In this document: piece by piece, positions 7,906-17,792 of the stretch | Layout of the letters: each line of letters opens with the position of its first letter | Numbering within the stretch: the first letter of the stretch is position 1 | Made by a program: the position numbers and the translations under genes | Source of the DNA: Sulfitobacter alexandrii | GTDB lineage: Bacteria > Pseudomonadota > Alphaproteobacteria > Rhodobacterales > Rhodobacteraceae | NCBI RefSeq assembly: GCF_001886735.1 | Contig: NZ_CP018076.1 | Location: 1,674,001 to 1,738,000 of the forward strand | DNA: 64,000 nt | Direction of reading: 5' to 3' | The notes under the pieces: model-generated | What the model was told of the DNA's origin: nothing | The model's input: the letters and a program-made list of their open reading frames with translations, nothing else | Database searches by the model: none

Positions 7906-9003
7906 ATGAGAACCTACCTCGATCATAATGCCACCACGCCTCTCAGGGCTGAAGCGCGGGCAGCCATGTTTGCGGCGATGGACGTTGTCGGAAACCCGTC
8001 CTCCGTGCATGCGGAGGGGCGCGGGGCGAAAGGGCTGGTGGAGCGCGCGAGGGCACAGGTCGCGGCACTGGTGGGCTGCAAGGTGTCGCAGGTGATCTTT
8101 ACCGGCAGCGCGACCGAGGCGGCGGCCCTTGCGGTGGCGCAGAAGGCGCGCCATGGCGGGGTCTTTGCCGCCTTGCCGACCGAGCACGACTGCCTGCGGG
8201 TCTGGAGCGAGCAGGACCTGCCATCGCTTCATGACAGGGCGGGGCATCTGGCGCCGGACTGGCGCGCGGCGCTGCCCGACGGGTTGGTGGCGGTGTCCGC
8301 CGCGAACAGCGAGACAGGCATCATGTTGCCGGGTGGGCAGGTCGCCGGCAGTGGCAAGGGGCATTCCGTGATCTGCGACATCACGCAGGTCGCGGGCAAG
8401 GTGCCGGTCGTCTACGAGGACGAGACCCCATCCTACGCGATCCTGTCCGCGCACAAGCTGGGCGGGCCCAAGGGTGTTGGCGCCTTGATCAACTTCACCG
8501 CCGCCGACCCCGAACCGATCCTGCGGGGCGGCGGGCAGGAGATGAACCGCCGTTCCGGAACCGAGAACCTCGTCGGGATCGCAGGGTTCGGCGCCGCGGC
8601 CGAAGCGGCGGCGCGGGACGTGGCGGAGGGGCGATGGGACGAGGTGGCGCGGTTGCGCGACCTTCTCGAGACGACCCTTGCGACCGTCTCTAAGAAGACT
8701 ATTTTTGTCGGGAAAGGGGTGGCGCGACTGCCGAACACTTCCTGCATCCTGACCGAAGGCTGGAAAGGGGAAACCCAGGTCATGCAGATGGATCTTGCCG
8801 GGTTCGCCATATCCGCGGGATCGGCCTGTTCCAGCGGCAAGGTCAAGGCCAGCAACGTCCTGCGCGCGATGGGCTACGACGAGGCGCAGGCCGCCAGCGC
8901 CATTCGCGTCTCGCTGGGACCGGAGACAACCGAAGAGGACGTTTCGCGCTTTGCCGACGCATGGGCCGCGAAACTCGAACGACACGCACAACGGGCCGCT
9001 TGA
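7906..9003 (+). CDS. Cysteine desulfurase, NifS/IscS-like (class V aminotransferase)
   Basis: 365 residues from the ATG at 7906, which is preceded by AAAGAAGG; an upstream in-frame extension reads through non-conserved sequence. It is PLP-dependent and takes sulfur from cysteine for cluster assembly. Seen: N-terminal TYLDHNATTPLR, GNPSSVHAEGR, the TGSATEAAALA substitute for the usual TSGATE box, the PLP lysine in SAHKLGGPKG, and the mobile-loop cysteine in SAGSACSSGKVKAS. It is shorter than IscS (about 400) but normal for the copy placed between iscR and sufB in Rhodobacterales. The cluster has a second desulfurase, sufS, at its end. Confidence 0.92.
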   Translation: MRTYLDHNATTPLRAEARAAMFAAMDVVGNPSSVHAEGRGAKGLVERARAQVAALVGCKVSQVIFTGSATEAAALAVAQKARHGGVFAALPTEHDCLRVWSEQDLPSLHDRAGHLAPDWRAALPDGLVAVSAANSETGIMLPGGQVAGSGKGHSVICDITQVAGKVPVVYEDETPSYAILSAHKLGGPKGVGALINFTAADPEPILRGGGQEMNRRSGTENLVGIAGFGAAAEAAARDVAEGRWDEVARLRDLLETTLATVSKKTIFVGKGVARLPNTSCILTEGWKGETQVMQMDLAGFAISAGSACSSGKVKASNVLRAMGYDEAQAASAIRVSLGPETTEEDVSRFADAWAAKLERHAQRAA

Positions 9004-9018
9004 GCGCCCAGGGAAAGG

Positions 9019-10554
<1,536 letters not shown>

Positions 10555-10640
10555 CAGGCAACGGCGGGCGGGTTCTCCGGCCCTGGCGTTGACGGAAGAA
10601 TGACTGAAGAACAGTCGGCAAACCGTTGAAAGAACACGAC

Positions 10641-11588
10641 ATGCAGAACGTCGAAACACCCCAGGAAGGTCACGCCGACCTGCCCGACATCCCGCGGTCC
10701 GCCTTGCGGACGCTGCAGGGGCGGATCGATTACCTGCGTGCCTTGCTGGATCTGGAGCGTCCGCTGAGGATCGTCGACGTGGGCGCGAACCCCGTCAACG
10801 TTCCCGATTATGCCGAGCTGCTGGCGATCGGCGCTTGCGAGGTCTGGGGTTTCGAACCCGAGCCGGAGGCCTTTGCCGCCCTGAAGGCGCAGGCGGGCGC
10901 GAACACCCACGTGATCCAGCGGGCCATCGGGAAGACCGGCAAGGGCAAGTTCTATCCCCACAGGTCGACGGGTCTTGGATCGACGCTGAAAATGGATGCG
11001 GCATCCGTATCCTACCTCGGACGGCCCGGCTGGCACGCCAACCAGGGCGAGGGGACGGAGATCGACCTCATCGCGCTGGATGACATGCCGACCGGCGAAT
11101 TGCCGCGTCCGGACCTGCTCAAGATCGATATCCAGGGCGGTGAACTGGACGTTCTGGAAAGCGCGCAGGAGACCTTGAGCGAGGCCATCGCGGTAATCAC
11201 CGAGGTCCGGTTCGCGCAGATGTACGCGGATGAGCCCATGTGGGCGGAAATCGATCTCGAGCTGCGACACCAGGGCTTCGTGCTGCACAAGATGGCTGCG
11301 GTGAAGTCGATACCCGTCGGCAACTCCATGCGCGCGCAGATGGTGTCTGCGCATTTCCGCAGCCAGATGCTGGACGGCGACGCGGTCTATATCCGCGACC
11401 CGCGCGAGATGGACGACTGGACCGGCGACCAGGTGCGCCAACTGGCGATCGCCGCGGCAGGGGTCTTCAATTCCTACGATCTGGTGATTGCCTGCCTCGA
11501 TCACCTGGTGACGCGCGGCGAGATCGCGGCCCAGGCCCCCGCGGATTTTTTCAACAAGCTACCGAAATGGATGACGAAGGCGGCCTGA
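10641..11588 (+). CDS. FkbM-family SAM-dependent methyltransferase inside the suf cluster
   Basis: 315 residues from ATG 10641 (a TTG fifteen bases upstream is the alternative start). SAM-binding motif I is IVDVGANPVNVPD near residue 45, motif II is EVWGFEPEPEAF, and the FkbM hallmark LLKIDIQGGELDVLESA is near 160. FkbM enzymes are O-methyltransferases, many acting on sugars or lipids. The gene sits 86 nt after sufB and 50 nt before sufC in the same direction, so it is probably co-transcribed with the iron-sulfur genes although nothing in the family suggests a role there. A C-terminal extension of about 80 residues beyond the core domain is unassigned. Confidence 0.85.
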   Translation: MQNVETPQEGHADLPDIPRSALRTLQGRIDYLRALLDLERPLRIVDVGANPVNVPDYAELLAIGACEVWGFEPEPEAFAALKAQAGANTHVIQRAIGKTGKGKFYPHRSTGLGSTLKMDAASVSYLGRPGWHANQGEGTEIDLIALDDMPTGELPRPDLLKIDIQGGELDVLESAQETLSEAIAVITEVRFAQMYADEPMWAEIDLELRHQGFVLHKMAAVKSIPVGNSMRAQMVSAHFRSQMLDGDAVYIRDPREMDDWTGDQVRQLAIAAAGVFNSYDLVIACLDHLVTRGEIAAQAPADFFNKLPKWMTKAA

Positions 11589-11638
11589 GCCGCCGCACGT
11601 CATGGAACAAAGGCCAAGTGCCGAGAAGGAGACGACAA

Positions 11639-12394
11639 ATGCTGAGCATCAAGAACCTGCATGTGAAACTGGAAGAAGAGGACAAGCAGATCCTCAAGGG
11701 GGTCGATCTGGAGGTCGAGGCCGGCAAGGTGCACGCGATCATGGGCCCGAACGGGTCGGGCAAGTCGACGCTGTCCTACGTGCTGTCGGGCAAGGACGGC
11801 TACGAAGTCACCGACGGTTCGGCCACGCTGCTGGGTGTCGACATCCTGGACATGGAACCCGAGGAACGCGCGGCGGCGGGGCTGTTCCTGGCGTTCCAGT
11901 ACCCGGTCGAAATTCCCGGTGTCGGCAACATGACGTTCCTGCGCACGGCGGTGAATGCCCAGCGCAAGGCGCGCGGAGAACCGGAGATTTCCGCTGCCGA
12001 TTTCCTCAAGGAGGTGCGGGCCAAGGCGAAGGATCTGAAGATCGACGCCGAGATGCTCAAGCGGCCTGTCAACATGGGCTTTTCCGGCGGCGAGAAGAAG
12101 CGCAACGAGATCCTTCAGATGGCCATGCTGGAACCCAAGATGTGCATCCTCGACGAAACCGACTCGGGGCTTGACGTGGACGCGATGAAGCTGGTCGCCG
12201 ATGGCGTGAATGCCCTTCGCACAGAGGGGCGCGGCTTTCTTGTCATCACGCACTACCAGCGGTTGTTGAACCACATCGAGCCGGACGTCGTGCACATCAT
12301 GGCGGACGGTCGCATCATCAAGACGGGCGGACCGGAACTGGCGCTGGAGGTCGAGAACAACGGCTACGCCGGTATCATGTCCGAGGTGGCGTAA
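11639..12394 (+). CDS. sufC: Fe-S assembly ATPase SufC
   Basis: 251 residues from the ATG at 11639, preceded by AAGGAG. ABC-type ATPase of the SufBCD complex. Walker A GPNGSGKST is near residue 36, Q-loop LAFQYPVEIPGV near 84, the signature NMGFSGGEKKRNEI near 142, Walker B CILDETDSGLD near 168, and the switch His in FLVITHYQRLL near 204. The DETDSGLD variant (instead of DEPT) is characteristic of SufC. It overlaps sufD by one base (TAATG), which fits fixed stoichiometry in the complex. Confidence 0.97.
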   Translation: MLSIKNLHVKLEEEDKQILKGVDLEVEAGKVHAIMGPNGSGKSTLSYVLSGKDGYEVTDGSATLLGVDILDMEPEERAAAGLFLAFQYPVEIPGVGNMTFLRTAVNAQRKARGEPEISAADFLKEVRAKAKDLKIDAEMLKRPVNMGFSGGEKKRNEILQMAMLEPKMCILDETDSGLDVDAMKLVADGVNALRTEGRGFLVITHYQRLLNHIEPDVVHIMADGRIIKTGGPELALEVENNGYAGIMSEVA

Positions 12395-13674
12395 TGGCAC
12401 AGGCAGCGGAAAAACCGAACCTGACGGAGACGCGCCTTGCGACGGTGACCCTTCCCGGCAAGGGCTGGTCCGTCGCGGCGCGCGAGGATGCCCTGAGCCG
12501 TGTCCGCGACATGGGGCTGCCGGTGCGGCGGGACGAATACTGGAAATACACGCGTCCCGACACGCTGACCCAGCCGGAGCCCGAAACGGCGGCTGTTTTC
12601 GAGAACGACGAAGCGCCTCTGTTCGACACGCTCGACCGTCTGAAAATCGTCTTTGTCGACGGCGTGTTCGACGCCGATGCCTCGGACGATCTGCAGCTCG
12701 AGGGGATCGAGATCGAGAGGCTGGCCGAAGCGGACACCGACCTGCACTGGGCACGGGACCTCTACGGCGTCCTGGAAAAGAACGGCCAGTCCCCCGTCGC
12801 GCGGCCGCTTGCGGCGCTGAACACCGCCTCTGCCACCGATGGCGTGCTGATCCACGTCCCCGGCAAGCCGTCCAAGCCGGTGAGCCTCATCTACCGCCAC
12901 GAATCCGAGCGTTCGGACGCGGTTCTTCACCACGTGGTCAAGCTGGACCCCGGCGCGGAACTGACGATCCTCGAGAATGGCCCGGCGGCGGCACGTTTCA
13001 ACAAGGTGATGGAGGTGGACGTGGCCGATGGCGCGTCGTTCCACCACGTGCGGGCCCAGGGCCGCGACCACGAGCGGCGCGCGGCCACCCATATCTTTGC
13101 CCGTCTGGGCACTGAATCGGCCTTCAAGAGCTTCACGCTGACCGTGAACGGTGTGCTCACGCGCAACGAATGCGTGATCGAACTGACGGGCGACGACGCG
13201 ACGGCCCATGTGGCCGGGGCCTGCGTTGGCGACGGGGCGTTCCATCACGACGACACGGTTTTCATCACGCACGACGCGGTGAACTGCGAAAGCCGGCAGG
13301 TCTTCAAGAAGGTGCTGCGCAACGGTGCCACCGGCGTGTTCCAGGGCAAGATCCTCGTCAAGGAGGGCGCGCAGAAGACCGATGGCTACCAGATCAGCCA
13401 GTCGCTGCTGCTCGACGAGGACAGCCAGTTCCTCGCCAAGCCCGAACTGGAAATCTACGCCGACGACGTGGCGTGTTCACACGGGTCCACGTCAGGCGCG
13501 ATCGACGAGGACGCGCTGTTCTATCTCCGCTCGCGCGGTGTGCCGCTGGGCGAGGCGACGGACATGCTGACACTGTCCTTCCTTGCAGAGGCGGTCGAGG
13601 AAATCGCGGCCGAAAACCTGCGCGAAGAGATCAACACACGCATGGCCGCCTGGCTGGCGCGCCGCCGCGGCTGA
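12394..13674 (+). CDS. sufD: Fe-S cluster assembly protein SufD
   Basis: 426 residues, the family length. It is the SufB-like partner of the SufBC2D complex. The N-terminal part is variable with the PVRRDEYWKYTRP motif near residue 45 (common in SufD), and the C-terminal beta-helix region carries NGATGVFQGKILVKEGAQKT and the ACSHGSTSGAIDEDALFYL motif with its conserved Cys-Ser-His, then RSRGVPLGEA. The start overlaps the sufC stop by one base and its own stop overlaps the next gene in the same manner. Confidence 0.96.
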   Translation: MAQAAEKPNLTETRLATVTLPGKGWSVAAREDALSRVRDMGLPVRRDEYWKYTRPDTLTQPEPETAAVFENDEAPLFDTLDRLKIVFVDGVFDADASDDLQLEGIEIERLAEADTDLHWARDLYGVLEKNGQSPVARPLAALNTASATDGVLIHVPGKPSKPVSLIYRHESERSDAVLHHVVKLDPGAELTILENGPAAARFNKVMEVDVADGASFHHVRAQGRDHERRAATHIFARLGTESAFKSFTLTVNGVLTRNECVIELTGDDATAHVAGACVGDGAFHHDDTVFITHDAVNCESRQVFKKVLRNGATGVFQGKILVKEGAQKTDGYQISQSLLLDEDSQFLAKPELEIYADDVACSHGSTSGAIDEDALFYLRSRGVPLGEATDMLTLSFLAEAVEEIAAENLREEINTRMAAWLARRRG

Positions 13675-14165
13675 TGGCGGCGACCAGCGATATCGTCGCC
13701 ACCTACCGGCGGCCGGGGCAGGTCGTGCGCCGGTTGCTGGGGCAGGGGGCGCGGGAAGACCGTGCGCTGATCTACCTCATGGTCGGCTGCCTGCTGGTCT
13801 TTGTGGCGCAGACGCCGCGGTTGGCCCGGCAGGCCCACGTCACCGACGAAGACCTCGGAATGCTGATGGGAGGTACCCTGATGGCGTGGCTCTTCGTGGC
13901 CCCGTTGATCCTCTATGCGGTGGCCGGGTTGAGCGGGCTGCTCGGCCGCGCGCTTGGCCAAGGTCCGGGGGGCTTCGGGGCCCGGATCGCGCTGTTCTGG
14001 GCGCTGCTCGCGTCCACGCCGGTCATGCTGCTTTGGGGACTGACGGCGGGTTTCGTCGGCGCGGGGCTGGAGTTGAACATCGTGGGGATCCTCTGGCTGG
14101 GGGTCTTCGCCTGGTTCTGGGGGGCCGGCTACCGCGCCGCCGTGCAGGTGGAGCGCGGGTCATGA
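13674..14165 (+). CDS. YIP1-family integral membrane protein
   Basis: 163 residues with about five hydrophobic segments (ALIYLMVGCLLVF, LFVAPLILYAVAGL, IALFWALLASTPVMLLWG, IVGILWLGVFAWFW). The start overlaps the sufD stop by one base (TGATG). YIP1-like proteins are conserved in alphaproteobacterial suf clusters, but their role is not known. It pairs with a second YIP1-like gene directly downstream (ATGA overlap), suggesting a two-subunit membrane protein. The family call rests on topology, location and the N-terminal short soluble part preceding the membrane domain. Confidence 0.7.
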   Translation: MAATSDIVATYRRPGQVVRRLLGQGAREDRALIYLMVGCLLVFVAQTPRLARQAHVTDEDLGMLMGGTLMAWLFVAPLILYAVAGLSGLLGRALGQGPGGFGARIALFWALLASTPVMLLWGLTAGFVGAGLELNIVGILWLGVFAWFWGAGYRAAVQVERGS

Positions 14166-14740
14166 ACCCGGCGCTGGCCAACCTTGTGCAGACGACCTTG
14201 CGCGCCCCGCGCGACGCGGCGGAGCAGATCATGACGCTCGGCCTGACGCGGGACGTGCTCTGGACCGCGCTTGCGCTCGTCGCCATCTTCAACGCGGCGC
14301 TGCTCTACGTGATCTTCCGGACATCCGGAACCACATTGCCCGTGCCCGCTTACGTGGAGCGGCCCCTTGCCCTTTTCATCATCATCGCCGGGATGATGGT
14401 CATCTACGTGCACGGCATGTACTGGGCGGGTCTGGCCTTCGGCGGGAGCGGAAAGCTGAACGACGTCTTGGCGCTGGTTGTCTGGTTCCAGATCCTGCGC
14501 GCGGCGGCGCAGCTGGCGATCATCGTGGTGTCGCTCGCGCTGCCACCGGCCGGTATGTTCCTGTCGCTCGGGGTGGCCATCTGGGGGTTCTGGATCTTTC
14601 TGAACTTCGTGACCGCCGCCATGCGGCTGTCCTCCATCTGGCAGGCGCTCGCGGTCCTGATCGCCGCCGCCGTCGGGGTGATTGTGGGCCTCGGCCTTCT
14701 GTTGACGTTAATCGGGCTGGCAGCCCAGGGAGCCACGTGA
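14162..14740 (+). CDS. YIP1-family integral membrane protein
   Basis: 192 residues, strongly hydrophobic with about five membrane spans (LWTALALVAIFNAALLYVIF, LFIIIAGMMVIYVHGMYWAG, ILRAAAQLAIIVVSLAL, LGVAIWGFWIFLNFVTA, AVLIAAAVGVIVGLGLLL). The N-terminal segment NPALANLVQTTLRAPRDAAEQIM is typical of Yip1-domain proteins of Rhodobacterales. It starts inside the stop of the previous YIP1-like gene and its stop overlaps the sufS start, so it is locked into the suf transcript. The function in cluster assembly is unknown. Confidence 0.75.
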   Translation: MNPALANLVQTTLRAPRDAAEQIMTLGLTRDVLWTALALVAIFNAALLYVIFRTSGTTLPVPAYVERPLALFIIIAGMMVIYVHGMYWAGLAFGGSGKLNDVLALVVWFQILRAAAQLAIIVVSLALPPAGMFLSLGVAIWGFWIFLNFVTAAMRLSSIWQALAVLIAAAVGVIVGLGLLLTLIGLAAQGAT

Positions 14741-15960
14741 TGTACGATGTGAACGCGATCCGCAGGGACTTTCCGATCCTCTCCCGCGAGGTGAACGGCA
14801 AGCCGCTGGTCTACCTCGACAACGGCGCCTCCGCGCAGAAACCGCAGGCGGTGATCGACGCGGTGACCCGGGCCTATTCCATGGAATATGCCAACGTGCA
14901 CCGGGGCCTGCACTACCTGTCGAACCTTGCCACGGACAAGTACGAAGCGGTCCGCGGCACCGTCGCGCGGTTTCTCAACGCGGGGTCCGAAGACGAGATC
15001 GTGCTGAATTCGGGCACGACGGAGGGCATCAACCTTGTCGCCTATGGCTGGGCCATGCCCCGGATGGAAGCCGGTGACGAGATCGTGCTGAGCGTGATGG
15101 AACACCACGCCAACATCGTCCCCTGGCATTTCCTGCGCGAGCGTCAGGGCGTGAACCTCAAGTGGGTGGATACGGACAGCACCGGGGCACTGGACCCTCA
15201 GGCCGTGATCGACGCGATCGGCCCCCGGACGAAACTTGTCGCGATCACGCATCTGTCGAACGTGCTGGGGACGAAGGTGGACGTCAAGGCCATCACCCGG
15301 GCGGCGCATGCCAAGGGGGTTGCGGTGCTGGTGGACGGATCGCAGGCGGCTGTCCACATGCCCGTGGACCTGCAGGACATCGGCTGCGACTTCTACGCGA
15401 TCACGGGTCACAAGCTGTACGGGCCGTCGGGTTCCGGCGCCATCTATATCCGCAAGGAGCGGATGGCGGAAATGCGCCCCTTCATCGGGGGCGGCGACAT
15501 GATCCGCGAAGTCACGAAGGACGACGTGACCTACAACGATCCGCCGATGAAGTTCGAGGCTGGGACGCCCGGAATCGTGCAGACCATCGGGCTGGGCGTC
15601 GCGCTGGACTACATGATGGCGCTGGGAATGGACAACATCGCGGCGCATGAGGATTCCTTGCGTGACTATGCGGTGTCCAAGCTGGGTGGGCTCAACTGGC
15701 TTCAGGTACAGGGCACCACGCCGGACAAGGCCGCGATCTTCAGCTTTTCGCTGGACGGGGCGGCGCACGCGCATGACATCTCGACCATCCTTGACAAGAA
15801 GGGCGTGGCCGTGAGGGCGGGGCATCACTGTGCCGGTCCGCTGATGGACCACCTTGGGGTGACGGCCACCTGCCGCGCGTCGTTCGGTCTCTACAATACC
15901 ACGCAGGAGGTGGACGTGCTCGTCGATGCGCTGGAACTGGCCCACGACCTGTTCGCCTGA
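14740..15960 (+). CDS. sufS: Cysteine desulfurase SufS (selenocysteine lyase type)
   Basis: 406 residues from ATG 14740; a GTG three bases earlier is also in frame. It is the class II PLP desulfurase that feeds sulfur through SufE/SufU to SufBCD. Visible motifs: FPILSREVNGKPLVYLDNGA at the N-terminus, NSGTTEGINLVAYGW, the PLP lysine in ITGHKLYGPSGSG near residue 225, and the SufS-type active-site loop VRAGHHCAGPLMDHLG near residue 360 with its single cysteine. No sufE is visible next to it; the cluster ends here with a terminator-like hairpin. Confidence 0.96.
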   Translation: MYDVNAIRRDFPILSREVNGKPLVYLDNGASAQKPQAVIDAVTRAYSMEYANVHRGLHYLSNLATDKYEAVRGTVARFLNAGSEDEIVLNSGTTEGINLVAYGWAMPRMEAGDEIVLSVMEHHANIVPWHFLRERQGVNLKWVDTDSTGALDPQAVIDAIGPRTKLVAITHLSNVLGTKVDVKAITRAAHAKGVAVLVDGSQAAVHMPVDLQDIGCDFYAITGHKLYGPSGSGAIYIRKERMAEMRPFIGGGDMIREVTKDDVTYNDPPMKFEAGTPGIVQTIGLGVALDYMMALGMDNIAAHEDSLRDYAVSKLGGLNWLQVQGTTPDKAAIFSFSLDGAAHAHDISTILDKKGVAVRAGHHCAGPLMDHLGVTATCRASFGLYNTTQEVDVLVDALELAHDLFA

Positions 15961-15961
15961 T

Positions 15962-15990
15962 CCCGGGGGCGACCCCCGGGACCGGCCTTT
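15962..15990. terminator. Terminator-like hairpin after sufS
   Basis: CCCGGGGG-CGA-CCCCCGGG (15962-15980) is a perfect 8-bp stem with a 3-nt loop, followed a few bases later by TTTTCTT on the plus strand. It separates the suf cluster from the convergent peroxidase gene, whose last codon is close by, and may serve both. Confidence 0.65.
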
Positions 15991-15993
15991 TCT

Positions 15994-17520
15994 TCACGTG
16001 CCCGGCGTGTTGGCCTGCCATTCGGCCGCAGTCGGTCCGCACCGCAGGTTCGGGGCAAAGGCCACGTCGCCGTAGTGCTTCTCGACAAAGGCGATGATGC
16101 CAGCGAGGACGCTCTCGTTGCCGGTGAAGCCGTGCCACGGCTTGAAATGCGGCACGTGGTAGACGCTGGCCTTGTCTCGTTTGAGCAGGTTGGCAAAGAC
16201 ACCCGCGACCAGAGTGCCGCCCACCCCGGTCAGCCTGCCGCCGCCGAATTCCTCCGCCTCCTGAAGGCAGTAGAACCAGAGCGGAGTCTTGCGGAACCCC
16301 TTGTCCTTCAGCGGGTCGGGCACTTCGGGCCGCTTGTCGATCCCGAAATGCGCCGCCGCCATCTGCCCGCTGGCCAGTTCGTAGGTATAGCGGTCGCGGA
16401 TCATGTTGCGCAGGGGCAGGTTCCGCGACTGGTCCAGCGTCAGGGTGTGATCGATGTCCTTGAGACGGATCGGATCATGCACGAACGGCAGGTTGAGCAG
16501 CGGCAGCCCCAGCCCCGTGCCCACCGGACGCGCATGCTGGTGCGTGCCCCCGCCCGTCATATGGAACATGACGTCATAATCCATGTTCGCGCTTTCGGGC
16601 CGGGGGCCGAAGCCGAGCGTGGAGAACAGACCCAGCGGATCGCCGTCCTTGCGCAGCTTGTACTGGAACTGCGTGGTGGCATGACCGAAACGATAGGCCG
16701 CGCCGGTGAATTCCACCGGCATCACCGGGGCCATGGGCGGCAGCACGTCATGGTGCCACGCCGCCTCGAGGCAAGCCTTGTCCACGAAGGCCGGCAACAT
16801 CTCGTTCCAGACGATGTACTGGTAATGCAGCCGGATGAAGCGGCGGACCTGTTCGAAATCCTCGAGCGAGGGCACGACATGGTCGGCCCAGACGCCCGCA
16901 TCCATGCCCGCCATCGCGCAGGTCTTGATATCCTTCGCGGTGTCCCCGTTTTCCTGCCGGTAGGTCATCAGGATGTTGTGCAGCCGGATGAAGATGCTCT
17001 GGATCTGCGCCACGATCACGTTCTCGTCGTTGCGCGGATCGCCGATCAGCGCCTTGCCCGAACAGGTCCGCGCAAGGTCCAGGTGGTTCTCCTCCCGGCC
17101 GAACATGAGGAACTGCTCGGCCGCCCCGTTGCCGTACAGGTGCGGCGAGGCCTCCGGCCCCGCGCCATAGACGCAGTCGAGGTCGAGGTTGGGTGTGCGG
17201 ACATTGGTGATGGTCGCCGGGTCGATCCGTGATCCCAGCGCACTGGTAGCATCAAGGGTGATGTCGTGGTCGACGAACTGCCCGAGAAAGGTCATGCCCG
17301 CCTCGGCCGGGCCGTCGGTCTGATCGTCCCTGCCCATGGTCACGGACAGGTCGGTCAGCGCATCTATCACGTCTGCGTGGCTGATGTTGTCGATATGCAC
17401 CGGGTTGCGCTTGAGCATCCGGTCGAGGACACGGGGAAAGACGGCGTTGGGCCCGTTCCCCTCAAGGCAGGTCTTGGCAAGTTGGTCGAGGCGCGAAAGG
17501 CCATGGTATTGCTTGGTCAT
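15994..17520 (-). CDS. Animal-type haem peroxidase family protein
   Basis: 508 residues from the ATG at 17520, supported by GGAGA six bases upstream. The animal haem peroxidase pattern is clear: GQFVDHDITLDATS near residue 80 gives the distal Gln/His and the calcium-site region, the helix RNDENVIVAQIQSIFIRLHN near 160-180 matches the conserved core, and YRFGHATTQFQY near 275 carries the proximal His. Such bacterial enzymes oxidise halides or organic substrates with H2O2. No signal peptide is visible, so secretion would need another route. It is convergent with sufS and stands alone before tRNA-Arg. Confidence 0.85.
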   Translation of the reverse strand: MTKQYHGLSRLDQLAKTCLEGNGPNAVFPRVLDRMLKRNPVHIDNISHADVIDALTDLSVTMGRDDQTDGPAEAGMTFLGQFVDHDITLDATSALGSRIDPATITNVRTPNLDLDCVYGAGPEASPHLYGNGAAEQFLMFGREENHLDLARTCSGKALIGDPRNDENVIVAQIQSIFIRLHNILMTYRQENGDTAKDIKTCAMAGMDAGVWADHVVPSLEDFEQVRRFIRLHYQYIVWNEMLPAFVDKACLEAAWHHDVLPPMAPVMPVEFTGAAYRFGHATTQFQYKLRKDGDPLGLFSTLGFGPRPESANMDYDVMFHMTGGGTHQHARPVGTGLGLPLLNLPFVHDPIRLKDIDHTLTLDQSRNLPLRNMIRDRYTYELASGQMAAAHFGIDKRPEVPDPLKDKGFRKTPLWFYCLQEAEEFGGGRLTGVGGTLVAGVFANLLKRDKASVYHVPHFKPWHGFTGNESVLAGIIAFVEKHYGDVAFAPNLRCGPTAAEWQANTPGT

Positions 17521-17681
17521 TTCAATCTCCGATTCTGGTGAAAATCCGGGTAAGAACTGCCACTCTTTATGAAATTCCCTTAATGCGGGTATCATGCGCC
17601 CCGATGGCCCCGCGCATAAGTGGGGAAAACCCTACCCGGGGCATTGCGGGGGCTGGGGCGCTTATGTATAGGAACTGCAGT

Positions 17682-17758
<77 letters not shown>

Positions 17759-17792
17759 TCCCCTTGAAGCAGTATTGATTTTATTGAAGAAA

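Noticed and set aside
14404..15945. Long minus-strand open frame opposite sufS
   Set aside because: It is the antisense shadow of sufS, rich in His, Arg and Gly, with no start signal.
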